A stretch of DNA of 64,000 nucleotides from Undaria pinnatifida (taxonomy: Eukaryota > Sar > Phaeophyceae > Laminariales > Alariaceae): NCBI GenBank assembly GCA_012845835.1, contig JABAKD010000016.1, positions 11,126,507 through 11,190,506 of the forward strand, read 5' to 3'. Positions 21,524-49,990 of this stretch are shown piece after piece (the stretch's first letter is position 1; each line of letters opens with the position of its first letter). Under the pieces are notes generated by a model that searched no databases, was not told the DNA's origin, and saw nothing but the letters and a program-made list of their open reading frames with translations. Position numbers and translations under genes: made by a program.

Positions 21524-23529
21524 GCCTGTTTCAGGTCCGAAGTCCGTCACACCTCGTGTTCTTTATTTCAAAAGGTAGAGCTGTGAGTCGGCACGACTTA
21601 ACTTTCGGACTGACTGCAGTCCTAATTTGGGGACAGATCACTTGAAGATAGACTCAGATATAGGTTTCTGTACACTGCAGTACTAAGGGGGTCAAGTCAC
21701 CAACTATAGTAGTTACTATTAAGAGTCGGACAAATAGTTGGTCGTTTTCCGGAGGTGCCGACTATCCGACTTATTGGGTTTCCATACGAGTACTCACACG
21801 GGTTGTTGATGCGGAGTGCGTTTTTTCTTTTCCTCTTTGCATAGGACGTGCAAGTGTGTCGTGATCGATTGGATCTCAATCGTGTCTCCTGCTGAGAACC
21901 GCGCACAGACACAGAAAAGCACCGTCGCTGTCGCAAAGGCGAGAGCATGGAGTGCGCCGGTTCCTGCTGTACCGCTGCTGCCGCTGCTGCTGCTGCTGCT
22001 GCTGATGGGGTGTCTAAAATTGTTGTGTTCTTTCGACGATGCTACTAACCCTAACCCTAACTCGTACGGAATACCGGTCGAACTGCTCCCTAATGACATG
22101 ACAATCTGGGGTAAAATGGTTAGAAAGGAGAGGGTTATGACCTTCGGGAACCGAAAGCGGCGTAACCCGTGGTTTGTTTGGACGCGAAAGAATTCAGGGT
22201 TGTTGTTCCATGCTCTGGTAACGGTCCACCACACGGTAGTTGGTGGCCATCACTCTTCGGTTGACTCGCGCAGCTAGGTAAGCCCGCACGTCGGAGGGCA
22301 AGGGACGGTACCGTGTAGGCTGTGCGACCAGAGAAGAGGCAAGTGTTAGTCGCCGGCCAGCGACCCAGCATTAGGTCGGCTCTCGTGATATTTCTCTCCC
22401 AAGTCACAGACACAATAATAACCAAGCAATTCGAAAGATATCAAACAAATGTCAAATAATGTGTACCAGGTACTGTGCTGCTGCTGTGCCGTTGCTGTTA
22501 GACGGAGTTCTGCTGTGACTGCGCGGGTGGTTTTGAACTCAGAGGAGGTGAGGGTTGAACTCGTCCGAGTTCCGTTCCTGGGGATAGTACGCAAAACACA
22601 CACGCAATCAAACGCAAGCACCGCCGTTCGTGGTTGCCACAATGGTGGATATTGAAGTGGAGCTGCTGTTGCTCTGTTGTTGTACCATGACTGCGACGAA
22701 GTCAAGAGCTTGGAGGGCGGTGTGGCACAACTGCATCTGCCGCAGCAGACTAGCAAAAAGCGCAAAAATACCAAACTTGAGTGGTTGTGCGAGTTTGCAT
22801 GATAGTTTTTCGGCTCAGCAAAACGGAACGCGATCCCGTGAAGAATGGCTTGCTCGCGCGGCTTTGGATGACTTGGTCGCGCGAACTTTGGACGTCCAGC
22901 GCACGAGCCACGGAGCTCGACCATATTCAAGATGTGCGTCGTAGGGTACTGACGCCCCCCGTGCATGCCGCGCGGCTGAAAGTTCGAGAAAGGACCCTCG
23001 GCCGCCGGAGAAGATAATGTGAATGTGCATCAAAGTGTGTCTGATACTTGCACATATGCGAGCATGCGAGACCGTAAATACTTGCACATATGGAGCATGC
23101 GAATGCGTCTTTTAGGGGTCTGATTGAGGCTGCGATTGATGGGTTGATTGATGCAACCATGCAAACTCCGGCCGTCATTTGCATGCATACATGGAAAATA
23201 ACCAAGAATCAAGACACGAAACAACCGTACAAAAATACTACTGCTATTGTACACTAATTCAGACGTGAATGATGCCTCGTCTCGCACTCTCTCGTCCTTA
23301 CCCGTCATCACCCCCGCATCGGAGAATAAAGCGATGCCGTTTTATTCACACGGGACGCGTATTTATTTACGCACGCCGGGGTGTTATTTTTCATGATAAA
23401 AACAGCGATTAATGTGGATACCATGTCCCCGAACAAACACGCCTTATACTCTTAAACGTGAAAAATTAAAAAATAGTATTACCTTGGCAATAGTAAGAGA
23501 ATAATATTATACAATAAATAATACTTCGA
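21524..23529. other. No gene recognised
   Basis: Several mid-sized open frames exist on both strands (for example 22346-22966 minus and 21816-22277 plus), but none shows a domain or consistent exon structure. Two and a half CCCTAA units near 22047 are too few to be a telomere remnant. A direct TTGCACATATG repeat lies near 23050-23090. Confidence 0.4.
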
Positions 23530-24546
<1,017 letters not shown>

Positions 24547-24587
24547 AATAAGTTGTTTCTCCTCAAAAAACGGGTTTATAGTTTCCG

Positions 24588-24798
24588 CGCACAGATTGAC
24601 TAACGTCACCCTGTTGACCCTGGTACAGGCTACACTGTAGTTCTAAGGGGAGTCGCCGACCTGTATCCTTGATGAGGACACACACTCAGTAATACGCGCG
24701 ATCGGAGTATCACACACAGCTTGCAATGACATAATGACGATGATTTTCGACGAAATTTCAATCTCGCAGCTAGAGTTTTTTTTTTATATAATAATGCA
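24588..24798 (+). repeat. ~210 bp dispersed repeat ending in an LTADV-type unit
   Basis: This copy matches 37462-37672 in the same orientation: CGCGCACAGA.TGACTAA, CCTGTTGACCCTG, TAAGGGGAGTCGCCGACCT, ATGAGGACACAC, GCGCGATCGGAGTATCACAC, then AGCTTGCAA and the LTADV-like segment. It shows that the short LTADV repeat can be the end of a larger unit. Confidence 0.8.
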
Positions 24799-24954
24799 AC
24801 AATACAAAAATACTGCAGTACAACAATACAATAATAGCTGGTAAATACAAGTGCAGTGCAATAATGATGCCATAATACTAATACAATGATAACACAGTTA
24901 ATAACAACGACAACAACGCACCCACATCCATACCACACCCACTCCCACACCAAC

Positions 24955-27900
24955 ATGATGTTGTGCCAACACATGCAGGTTGCTGGCAACGGCAACGCAC
25001 TCTCGGCAAGACACGCCACTTCAATCGAGCGGAAACCCCTCTCTTTGGCGTTCTCTCCTTCAACAGCAGCAACAGCCAACAACGCCGCCACCACCACCAC
25101 CAAGCCCCGCGGTAGAGGTGAAAGACGGGGAACTGCTTTGGGAGCAGGGGCAAGGCAGGTAACAGCGCAGGAGCTGGAAAAGGAGATGACGGACTGGGAC
25201 TTGCCTCTCATTTTGGATGTGTTTGCCGTATGGTGCAGCCCTTGCGTCATGCTCAAGCCAGAGATGGAGAAGGTGGGTGGGTGGGGGCAAGCGAGAGGAG
25301 GGCAGGTTGCATCTTTTTTATGCACGAAGTATGGTGGTGATATTTTTAGAGCCGTGCCGACGAGGAACTATCTCTCATCCGCTGTGCTAGCCGTGGAGCC
25401 GCGCGAGGTTGTTGTCAATGTCGCGAGGTTAACCCTTGCACAAAATTCCACACTAGTTTCATGGGGTTTGTGCCCACAACGTGGGCACCTTTCTCAAGGG
25501 GGTTATCTCTGTCTGATTGGCCTGCGGCCCGACACGTGCGCACGTAATGGGTGCCTGGTGTCTGCGTTGGCCGTCCGTGGGTTTGGTGAAACACTTGAGC
25601 TGTAACTGTCCGCTACAGTGGCAGGTGCTCCGTCTCTCGGCCTGGCTGGACTTTCCGTTTCAGCTATTTTTTTTTTTTGTAGTAGTTCCGTCTTTTAAAC
25701 AAGGCCAATGGGTAGGCTAGTATGTCAAGAGATAATGAACGTCCCGAAATAAGGAAAAGAGGTGACAGCAGTCCTTTGAGTTGCCGCATGAGGTTTGTTC
25801 TAGTATGGTTTAGTATGATAATGGATGGTATGATACCCGCTAGAATAATACCAGGTATGATTTTGTTGTTTTGTTTTTTCATGGTCACGTTTACGCTCCA
25901 GCTCAACTCTTGAGAGGCTTTACTCTCCGCGACCTTCTGGGCTAACAAGCCGTCGTCACAGGTGTCTTCCCTTCCCTCCCCCGATACTTGCCTTCATTTT
26001 TATCGCGCATTGGGTTCAGCATTCCCACTTTATCAGCTTTTCATGTTTGTCGATTTTCATCGCGTTTTTGCTAACTCACGCTCTCGCGCTTTCCGCCAGT
26101 CAAGTTTTCACGCAAGGATAAAGTCCCTACGAGCACGGGTAGCCTCAGGAGCAAAAATGTCAGGGGACGGCACCTTGACCCCTTGACCGACGGCAATTTT
26201 CCGATAACTTGCCTTGACTGACGTCAAACTACTAAGTTGTAGTGTAGATTCACTCCTTGACCGACGGCAATTTTCCAATCAGTTACCTTGACTGACGCCA
26301 AAATTCTACAGTAGGTTTTAGTGTGGATTCACCCCTTGACCGACGGCAATTTTCCAATACTGTACCTTGACTGACGCCAAACTACTAGGTTTTAGTGTGG
26401 AACAATCGGTTTGACACCCTTGATCGCTGGACGTTTTCCCTTGACTGACCGTCTCCCGACACATTTGCTAAGGAGAACTCAAACCCGCATTATTGACTTT
26501 TGTAGGGACGATATCCACATACTACTCAATAGGGTACGGTCACCCCGGTGGCGTATCAGGTTATCCTCGAGCCTGGTATAGGTCAGTTTCGTGAGTTCGA
26601 ATCCCCCCGAGTGCATACTCGTATAAATTCGTGGGGACTTTTTCTTGTGCAACAAATTGACTAGCGGAAAACGCGAGAGCGTGAGTTAGCGACACTCGGT
26701 GAACAATCGACGATCAGTGGGATTGCTGAACCCTATGCGCGGAAAAAATTGAAGGCAAGAACCGGGGGGGGAAACGGATGACGCCTGTGACCACGGCTTG
26801 TCCAGAAGCTGGAAAGTAGAAGTGTGAAAAAAAAGGTACGATTTCCACCTGCTACTCAACCGGGGACGCCTATTATGATAGAATGTGATAATGTATCAGG
26901 TATCGAGGTATGATATATTTTGGTCGAGATATTTCCTGGGGGATTTTTGTTTGTCCATTTTCATTTTCATACGATATGCCCCTTCTTCGAGACCGGGGAA
27001 TCTTACTCATCGTATGGCTAAGGACGAAAGACGGTGTGTCTATGAATGTGTCCGGCGAACGAACGAACAATGAACAATGAACAGGTGGCGCAAGCTTTGG
27101 AGGGCAAGTGCAGGGTGTTGAAGATGGACAGCGACGACGAGTCAGAAATGGCGTCTACTCTCAACGTGAGTAGTTTTTTTTGCCGAAACCGGGTTCTGCG
27201 ACCACCGGGCTATAGCCGTCATCTGTTCGGTTCTCTTAATTGCCAGCCAAGGTACACAGGCAGGTTGGCGGTAGTCACAAAAAATCACCCTGCGCTTGTT
27301 TCCGGCGACATCAGTACTATCGTTTTGTTTTTCTTTGAATGTTTTAAATACGTCAGCTGTGAGTTTGATCAATTGAAGGGTCGATGCTCGTCCTTGCAAA
27401 AGCTGCGTGATACTCCGGTGTGGCGCGTTTCTTACTCTTTCGAAGATGTATGAATCCCCTGGACTATCCTTGTGCGTTTATTAGCCCCGACGCTGGGCGA
27501 CATCATTTTATTTATTTTTTTCTTGCCTTCAGCCGGGCAGGTAATAATGTAAGAATTCAGCTTACACCCGTGTCCACGGCATTTAATAGTCCCGAACTTA
27601 ACCTCTTTAGAGCCCCCGAATCCCTCCCTATACTGAATCCAAGTAATTTTGTCCCCAAAAACGGGTTTCCAGTTGTAAAGGGGTTAATTCTAAGTGCTTT
27701 GTTCCCGAAGACGTAGGTGTTTTGTTTTCGAGGAGTCAAAGTGGCTTCGTTGGGTGCGCGGCGTGTCTGTTCGTCTCCCTGCACCCTGCACTGCATGTGC
27801 TTACGCCCGCGCTAGTTACTTGCGTCAACGGCGCCTCCCGTTTTTCCATGCACTCTTAAGAAGGCTATAAATATCGAGCGGTCGGCAGGGCACCTCCACG

Positions 27901-29142
27901 TATCGCAAGACATCATCCCTTTCTTTCCCAGGGTCAGTCCCCGCCCCCGCCCACCCCCGCTCACACTCCCCCCGGGTGTACGGCCTCCCCACGGTCTTGT
28001 GCGTGAAGAGCGGGGTGGTGAAGCACCGGACGGAAACCCCACCCCAACCTCCACCCGCACCCCCGCCCGCCTCTACCTCCGTCTCGAAAGGGATGCGTGG
28101 TCAATGGTCAAACGACTAATGGCGAGCAACGAATGAGCACGCCCCCAACACAAGAAATCCCACCTCCCCTCTGCCCCCCACCCCCACCCCACCACCCCCC
28201 CTTAAAATACACACCAGTATATATAATGGTTGGCCTCGGTTGGCACCGACGCTGTAAAACATTATATGTGTATTGGGATTGGCGGGCGTTGGTTGGCAAC
28301 GACGGTGCAAAACATGCCAGTCACTGCGTGAGCTAGACGACCAGGGTACCGTTTTATTTTTTTTTAATTTTTGGCGGCCACCGTGGTGGTTATCGAGTTT
28401 GATCATATTGTGCGGGGTGGAGAACCCTAATTCCACATAGGGGAATGATCGATCGCATCACGTATTAATAGTGTGAATATGATAAGGCGGCCACGAGGCA
28501 GCTACATAGTAATACCCATTGCTGTCTCTTTAGTGGCCACGCATCAGAAAACAAAGTATACCTCATTGACGCTGTCACCCATAAGCAAGAAAATAGGCGC
28601 AAGGTGCCGAACTCCGTCTTACGAGCGTTTCTTGGAAGGATGCAGTTCACCCTTCATGCGACTCGCCGAACACCTCACGGCGCTTCGCGCTTGGTGTAAG
28701 CAATGTCTGTCTGGGTGGTGAAAACCCGACGCGCTCCGTCCCGGCATAGTACGGAGTTGCGAGGGTCTATGGTCATACGACTACACGGCCATGCACAAAC
28801 TGAGTACACCCCTCCCCCCCCCTACCCCACCCCCCATCCCCCCAGGTATACGGCCTCCCAACGGTCCTATACATGAAGAACGGGGAGATGAAGCACCGAA
28901 CGGAGGGGTCAATGCCGGCCGAGGAGATCCTTCAGCTTGCGGACATCCACCTCTTCGACGTGCCCCCTCCCACGGATGACGCCGCGGACGATCTGTTTAT
29001 CGACATGTCGGCTTGTGCGCCCGCCGCCCCCGCTCCGGCCGATGCTTGCGCACCGGTGGATGCTTGCCAGCCGGTGGATGCTTGCAAGCCGGTGGATGCA
29101 TGCAAGCCGGCAGGTGATGCGTCTTCGGCATGCACGCCGTGA
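24955..29142 (+). CDS. Thioredoxin-like protein, three exons
   Basis: Exons 24955-25272, 27085-27165 and 28846-29142, all phase 0 with GT-AG borders, encode 231 residues. The protein would reduce disulfides through the active site WCSPC (exon 1, after LILDVFAV); most thioredoxins have WCGPC. Exon 2 supplies the following strand (CRVLKMDSDDESEMASTLN). Exon 3 carries the cis-Pro motif GLPT, then LYMKNGEMKHRTEG. About 70 residues precede the fold. They are Thr/Ala/Arg-rich and may be a targeting or disordered leader. No hydrophobic signal peptide is visible from this ATG, and an upstream exon could exist. The C-terminus has an unusual tail of DAC-P-V repeats ending about 60 residues after the fold. 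Introns of 1.8 and 1.7 kb hold SINE-like copies, a minisatellite and a duplicated exon 3. Family assignment is secure; location and partners are not. Confidence 0.85.
25880..26140 (-). mobile_element. SINE-like element, body only
   Basis: The reverse complement of this region matches the body of the SINE at 26541-26835: GCCTTCA...CGCGCAT, GGGTTCAGCA.TCCCACT, TAACTCACGCTCTCGCG.TTTCCGC. It also matches 38885-39150. It lacks a recognisable tRNA-like head. It lies in intron 1 of the thioredoxin gene, in inverted orientation to the neighbouring copy. Confidence 0.65.
26178..26460 (+). repeat. ~78 bp minisatellite, about 3.5 units
   Basis: Units start with CCTTGACCGACGGCAATTTT near 26178, 26253 and 26335 and contain CCTTGACTGACG.CAAA and TTTTAGTGTGGA. 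A diverged partial unit follows at about 26418. It lies within thioredoxin intron 1, between the two inverted SINE-like copies. Confidence 0.85.
26541..26835 (+). mobile_element. tRNA-derived SINE-like element
   Basis: The head contains an A-box-like TGGCGTATCAGG and a B box, GAGTTCGAATCC, with tRNA-like spacing. These are internal RNA polymerase III promoter signals. The T-stem pairing is broken, so it is not a working tRNA gene. A body of about 200 bp follows, shared with 25880-26140 and 38885-39150, then an A-run of 8 near 26825. Head, body and A tail are the hallmarks of a SINE. Confidence 0.6.
27345..27420 (-). repeat. LTADV dispersed repeat, copy
   Basis: The minus-strand reading contains LQLIKLTADVFKTFK. 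It lies in thioredoxin intron 2. Confidence 0.6.
27560..27690 (-). repeat. Partial copy of the 36460/51340 repeat family
   Basis: The reverse complement (ACTGGAAACCCGTTTTTGGGG, then TTCAGTATAGGGAGGGATT) matches 51390-51470. It lies in thioredoxin intron 2. Confidence 0.55.
27976..28037 (+). pseudogene. Decayed duplicate of thioredoxin exon 3
   Basis: This 62 bp segment reads VYGLPTVLCVKSGVVKHRTE and matches the start of the true exon 3 at 28846 (VYGLPTVLYMKNGEMKHRTE). It lies 870 bp upstream in the same orientation and is also preceded by a C-rich tract. The splice acceptor CAG of the true exon is CGG here, and the copy loses homology soon after. It is therefore a dead exon duplicate rather than a usable alternative exon. 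Confidence 0.8.
28636..28830 (+). repeat. ~190 bp repeat, inverted copy in the BiP gene
   Basis: GGATGCAGTTCACCCTTCAT through GCGCTTCGCGCTTGGTG and AAAACCCGACG to GCCATGCAC.AACTGAGTACA matches the reverse complement of 41720-41918 at roughly 90 percent. Shorter related pieces (GGGATGCGTGGTCAA, CAAACGACTAA) lie at 28085-28140 and 35440-35495, each followed by C-rich DNA. It lies just upstream of thioredoxin exon 3. Confidence 0.8.
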
Positions 29143-29440
29143 GAGAGTTTTTGTATTTGGAGCTCTTTTTTTTTTAGGGGGGGCGGGGGGCGGGGGAGGG
29201 TGTTTGCTAGCCGATAGGCGATGCGTGTTCGGCGCACCCACCCACCCACCCACCCACCCACCCACCCACCCACCGTGAGGGTTTCTTTGTGGGGGGCTTT
29301 TTTTTGGGATGGAGGGGGGGGGGGGTGGTTGTGGATGCGTGCAAGCCAATGGATGCGTGCAAGCCGACAGATATCGACGCGTCTTCGGCATATCCACCAC
29401 GAGGGTTTCATTGTGAGAGGCTCTTTTAAGAGGGGCGGGG
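29040..29440 (+). repeat. Repeats spanning the thioredoxin tail and 3' flank
   Basis: The DNA coding for the DAC-P-V tail is a GGTGGATGCTTGCAAGCC minisatellite. The unit GGATGCGTGCAAGCC, GATGCGTCTTCGGCAT and GTGAGGGTTTCTTTGTG recurs after the stop, at about 29205-29310 and 29333-29430, separated by G-rich and (CCCA)n runs. Coding tail and 3' flank therefore share one expanding repeat. Confidence 0.75.
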
Positions 29441-29970
29441 GGGGGGGAGGGGGGGGGTATTGTTTTTGTGCGGGGAGGGGGGGGACGCCAGAGGGCCACC
29501 CTGAACGCGTTCAGCATCCAGCGGTCTTGATTTTTTGCGGAGCAGAGCATATAGCGGTCCCATGTTTAGCAAGGTTTTCCATGGTTATTTTTTTTTTTTT
29601 TGTACGTGAGGTGTGGCAGTGGTATGCGAGGAAGGCCTCCGCTAAGTGGAGAGTTTTTTTCACAGTGTTTATATGCACTTTGCCCTTCGGCAGCGTGCAG
29701 CCTTGTATAATATTATGTGCAAAATGGCGATAGCGTAGCGATAATGTGAGTGCTGATATCAGTTACACGTTGGACGTTTCGGAACGGAAAAGAGGAAGCG
29801 CCTGCGCGTGCATGGCGTGAATGACATTGTTTATTGCTTTTGCTCCACGATCGTCCGAGAGCCGTTCGTTGCAACGCATTACGGCTTTCGTCGCGAACAA
29901 GAGAAATTGGAAATTGGTGGATGGGTTCACATCTGCGTTTCAAGGGCGTTCTGCAAGAACACACGTAGCC

Positions 29971-30128
29971 GACGTGTCACGCAGCTTGCAAAGCTGAGTA
30001 TCGGCTGCTCAGTCGGTCGACCTCACAGCTGACGTTTTCGTGATAATTCGACGTGTCACGCAGCTTGCAAAGCTGAGTATCGGCTGCTCAGTCGGTCGAC
30101 CTCACAGCTGACGTTTTCGTGATAATAA
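29971..30128 (+). repeat. Perfect 79 bp tandem duplication of an LTADV-type repeat
   Basis: Units 29971-30049 and 30050-30128 (GACGTGTCACGCAGCTTGCA to CAGCTGACGTTTTCGTGATA) are essentially identical, implying recent duplication. They align with the LTADV family but carry frame-breaking changes. Confidence 0.9.
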
Positions 30129-30889
30129 TTCGTTGTTTTACACTGAGCCCGGTTTTGGCCTTTGGTTAATAAATTAAAAACAGTCCTTTGGGAAATGGGG
30201 GGTGTTTGCAACCTTTCTTCGTCTTACCTCTCACAACATATCCAGGTAATGGTGAAAGCCCGAAAATGCCTTTTTCCAAAGTTGGGACGCAGCCTTCAAA
30301 CGGCATCACCTTGAGGAGGTGGCAAGTGTACTATTTCGTAGTGCTGCTTATAATACTAATTCAAAGGCTTCCATTGTCATTACATTTGCCATCCGACCAA
30401 TATGCGCCGTGACAAGTCGATGCGAGTTGACGAGGGAAGAAACAGCTGGAGTCTTCTCGCGGTAGAAATGAAGGCGTGTACCGTAGTGGGGAGGGGGGAG
30501 AAGATCCTGCTGGTGGTGACCCCGGATCTGAGGTTCATCTATCATAGGAAGGGAGAGGGAGAGCGAAAAAGTGTGTACGAAGATAATATAGAAGGGATGA
30601 AAAAGGGAAGAAGTATCGAATCACCAATAAGACCCACGAAAAGGAAAAAAAAAAATCGATTTTTAATTAGGTTTCTTCCTTGTTCGTCGTGTGCCCAGCA
30701 CGCGGCGAACATGTTGCCCCTTAGGTGGCAGGCGTTTCTACCTGACAATATTATACAAAGGGTGTGGGAAATACAAGTGGGGTCGCGTCTCTCACACGAT
30801 GGTACGGTTGGCCTTCCCCAAAGTCCTACCACACTGGTCCACCGCCCTGCCCTCTACTTCGCACAAATGAACATGTTTTAGCCACCATA
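30129..30889. other. No gene recognised
   Basis: There is a plus-strand open frame at 30402-30881, rich in charged residues, with no recognisable domain and no clear splice context. Nothing else stands out. Confidence 0.35.
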
Positions 30890-31835
30890 CCAGGGGTTTC
30901 CATGACACTGCGCCATACAAAAATGGCCCCTGCTCACCCTGGCAGGCGTTTTCACCTTACCTAGTATACAAAGCGCACACACATGGACTCTATTTGTGGT
31001 CACCACAACAGAGGTTTCCATTGCATTGTAGAAAGCGCTTCGATCGCATCGTTACAAAGCATACAAATTGGGGCACTGCATATTGTTTGTCCACACAGCT
31101 CATCACTCCGAAGCCATAGGCATCATGCTCGCCACTACTACCACCCTGCCCTGCATAGTGCACGCAGTGACCATAATGTAGGGGTTTCCGATGCTTTACG
31201 CAGTGCACAAATGGTCCCTAGTCGCCGTAGCAGGCGTTGTCACCCTCACAATCACGTTAATTTTGGGTACGAACGGGAGGCACTACATACTGCGCTTTCC
31301 CACAGTTCGTCTCCGAAGTCATAGTCGTCCTTCTCGCCACTACCACCCTGCCCTACGCTACATCGAGCATAAAATCGCCATAACAGGGGTTTCCATTGCA
31401 CTGCATACGGCGCGCAAGTCGTTCCTAGTCACCGTAGCAGGCGTTTTCACCTCACTACGAGTACACCACACGTTACTTTTTGGTACAGTGGGGGAGGGGC
31501 ACCACATACTCATTTTCTACGGTTCATCGTCTCCCTCGAGTCGTAGCCGTGCTGCTCGCCGCCACTACACCGCCCTGCCCTACGTTACAAGGTGCACAAA
31601 GCGACCTCAACAGGGGTTCCCATCGCACTGTGTGAAGAGGTGATCCGGGAGAGGGGTGCAGGGTGGTCGGTGCAGGGAAGCGTTCTCCTCTTTGGTTCCG
31701 GCGTCTTCTTTAACCCTGCGTGCAGTGCACAAGAGGTCCCTAATCGCCGTAGCAGGTGGTTCGATCTTCATCCTATTCTGCAGTTCATCGCCTCCGAAAT
31801 CTGGTCGTCCCCTGTTCGCCACAGCCAACGAGTCG
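30890..31835 (-). pseudogene. Tandem decayed copies of the BiP last-exon end
   Basis: Four segments, at about 31095-31150, 31304-31355, 31523-31585 and 31782-31825, match the 3' end of the BiP last exon (32261-32325) on the same strand. The copy at 31304 reads GEKDDYDFGDEL but has no stop; the one at 31095 reads GEHDAYGFG; the one at 31523 is frameshifted. The units also share flanking words (GGGGTTTCCATTGCACTG, GTAGCAGGCGTTTTCACC, GGCACTGCA), so about 210 bp containing the exon end and the adjoining 3' flank was amplified. No splice acceptor is included, so they cannot act as alternative last exons. Confidence 0.75.
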
Positions 31836-32075
31836 TTCTACGGTAGCCCTCCCCCCAACTTTTACTTTTAACGAAATCGACGGTTTCGAAACCAGCTCCC
31901 GGCCGTATGTCCTGAAATACGGTGTGTCTCTTGACACCCCGGCGTCATCGATCGATAGGCCCTTGCGCACACAAGAAAATATGTGGATACACTTTGCCTT
32001 CAATCGTATCCTTCCTTTGTGTCGAGCAGCGCTATGATGAAACGTTCGTTGAAGAAAACTGCTAGTTTTTTTGGG
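31830..32075 (-). repeat. ~240 bp dispersed repeat, copy A
   Basis: On the minus strand this matches copies at 46665-46900 (minus) and 39680-39920 (plus): CTTCAACGAACGTTT, GCTGCTCGACACGAGG, then CTATCGA.CGATGACG, TTTCAGGACATACGGCCGGG, AGCTGGTTTCGAAACC, GTTGGGGGG. Short peptide readings are shared (FQDIRSELVSKIGDLVEGK in the copy at 39780), suggesting descent from a coding sequence. This copy interrupts the BiP last-exon array. Confidence 0.7.
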
Positions 32076-32260
32076 GGGGGGCTAGATCGACCCCGTCCCC
32101 GATAGCCCTGTGTTCCCATTAAACTACACCCTCTAGAAGCGACCAAAAGGACCTTTTTCACTGTCGCAGGCGTTATCCCACCTGAATCGATTACTATTTT
32201 ACTCAAAACGCGCAAGCAAGTAAGTGGAGGCACTGCACGCTAGCTGGACCAGGTAATGCT

Positions 32261-48541
<16,281 letters not shown>

Positions 48542-48589
48542 TTTTTTTTTTTTCGAACTCAAAAGTTTGATTTTGATTACTTTTTTCTC

Positions 48590-48895
48590 TGTTGTTGTTG
48601 CTGTTGTTCTAGCTCGTGCTGGTGCTGGTGCCGGTGCTGGTGCTGCGGGCGGGGCTGCTGTTTGTTGGTTCTGCTGTTACTGTTGCTGGTGGTGCTGGTG
48701 CTGGTGCTGGTGCTGGTGGTGCTGGTGCTAGTGGTGCTGCTGTTGCTGTTGTTGTCGTTGTCGTTGTCGTTGTTGCTGCTGCTTTTGTTGCTGCTTCTTT
48801 TGTTGCTGCTGCGCTGGTGCTGGTGGTGCTTGCTGCTGCTGTTCCCTTTCGCTGTTGTTGCTGCTGCTGCTGCTGTGCACGTTGAAAGATGGCGT
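48590..48895 (+). repeat. GCT/GTT triplet-rich tract upstream of BiP
   Basis: Imperfect (GCTGGT)n, (GTTGTC)n and (GCTGCTTTT)n runs lie just 5' of the BiP start. They probably fall in its promoter or 5' UTR. Confidence 0.8.
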
Positions 48896-49854
48896 TGATG
48901 AACGACTGTTGAAAATACAGTAGCGGTTGCCGGTGTGAGTGTGTGAGGGAGGGTCAGGCGTCAGCTCATCGCAGCCCACGCTGCAGCTCACCCCCTCCCC
49001 TATCTAGACTCTCTCGGCACACCATGACACGCGTCGCCTAATTTTTCCAATTTTTGAATTACTCGTACTCGAATTTGATTGGCCCTCGTGTGGGACAAGA
49101 CTAGACAGGATTTCAAGAAAAATCTCTTGAAAAAGGCCTGTGGCCTGTGGCCTGCGGTACTTTTTGCTGGACCTTTTCGCCGAATCCACAGCATAAAAAT
49201 CCTAAAATCCAAGGAACCAGAGAACGGCGCGAGTGGCAGTTGGCCTGTCTCTGGTCTACCCTAACGCACTACACTACCGCTTGTGATTCAATACTGTACA
49301 CGGCAGTACTGGTAGTGATGTAGAGCTGCCACTCATGGTTCGTAACAAGACAAACTGTAGTAGTCCAGCAGTCCAGCACCAAGTCCAGCACCCAGGTGGT
49401 CTAGAACCTACAGCGTAAGAGAAGAATGACACATGGTACCTGGCATGTACGAAACATGGTACAGCAGTACACGTATCTATATAGACTAGAGAGCTCTACT
49501 ATTGTCACCGAATGCCTAACGGGTACCTGGCTCACCAAGTGCCTACCGGGTACCTGGTGAACAAGGGTAGACAACAAGCAGCAGAGGCCGTTATAGGTCG
49601 TGGGCCGCGGTATTTTACCCGAGCATATACGCAACACATGTACGCGCGTGTACATCGTAGCATATGTACGCGTGTACATATAGACTAGACTATATATGTC
49701 GCCGTTGTTTTGTCATGTCCAAAATGGTATCAAGGGCAACGACTTGATGTCTTTGTTGCGCTCTGTTACCGTGCTACCTGATACTTTGTACACCGAGAAG
49801 GGCCGGGTGGAGTGCATTATCCCCATGCAGTTTCATGTGGCAGGCTTTTGGGGC

Positions 49855-49990
49855 CCAAGTTCATGGGTGACCCATGACGTGTGAGCAACCCATGGGTTGC
49901 CCATGGACTACCGAAGGAACTTTTGGGTAATCCACGCGCAACCCACGGGCGACCTGTGGGCAACCCGTGGGCACCCGTGGGCAACAGAAC
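49855..49990 (+). repeat. GCAACCCGTGGGC minisatellite
   Basis: Imperfect units such as GCAACCCATGGGTTGCCC and CAACCCGTGGGCACCCGTGG are partly self-complementary. Confidence 0.7.

Noticed and set aside
22044-22062. Interstitial telomere
   Set aside because: Only two and a half CCCTAA units are present, which is easily chance.
22346-22966. 206-codon minus-strand ORF as a gene
   Set aside because: The composition is unlike the recognised exons here, and there is no domain or splice context.
26541-26625. Functional tRNA gene
   Set aside because: The A and B boxes are tRNA-like, but the T-stem does not pair and the body continues into a SINE with an A tail.
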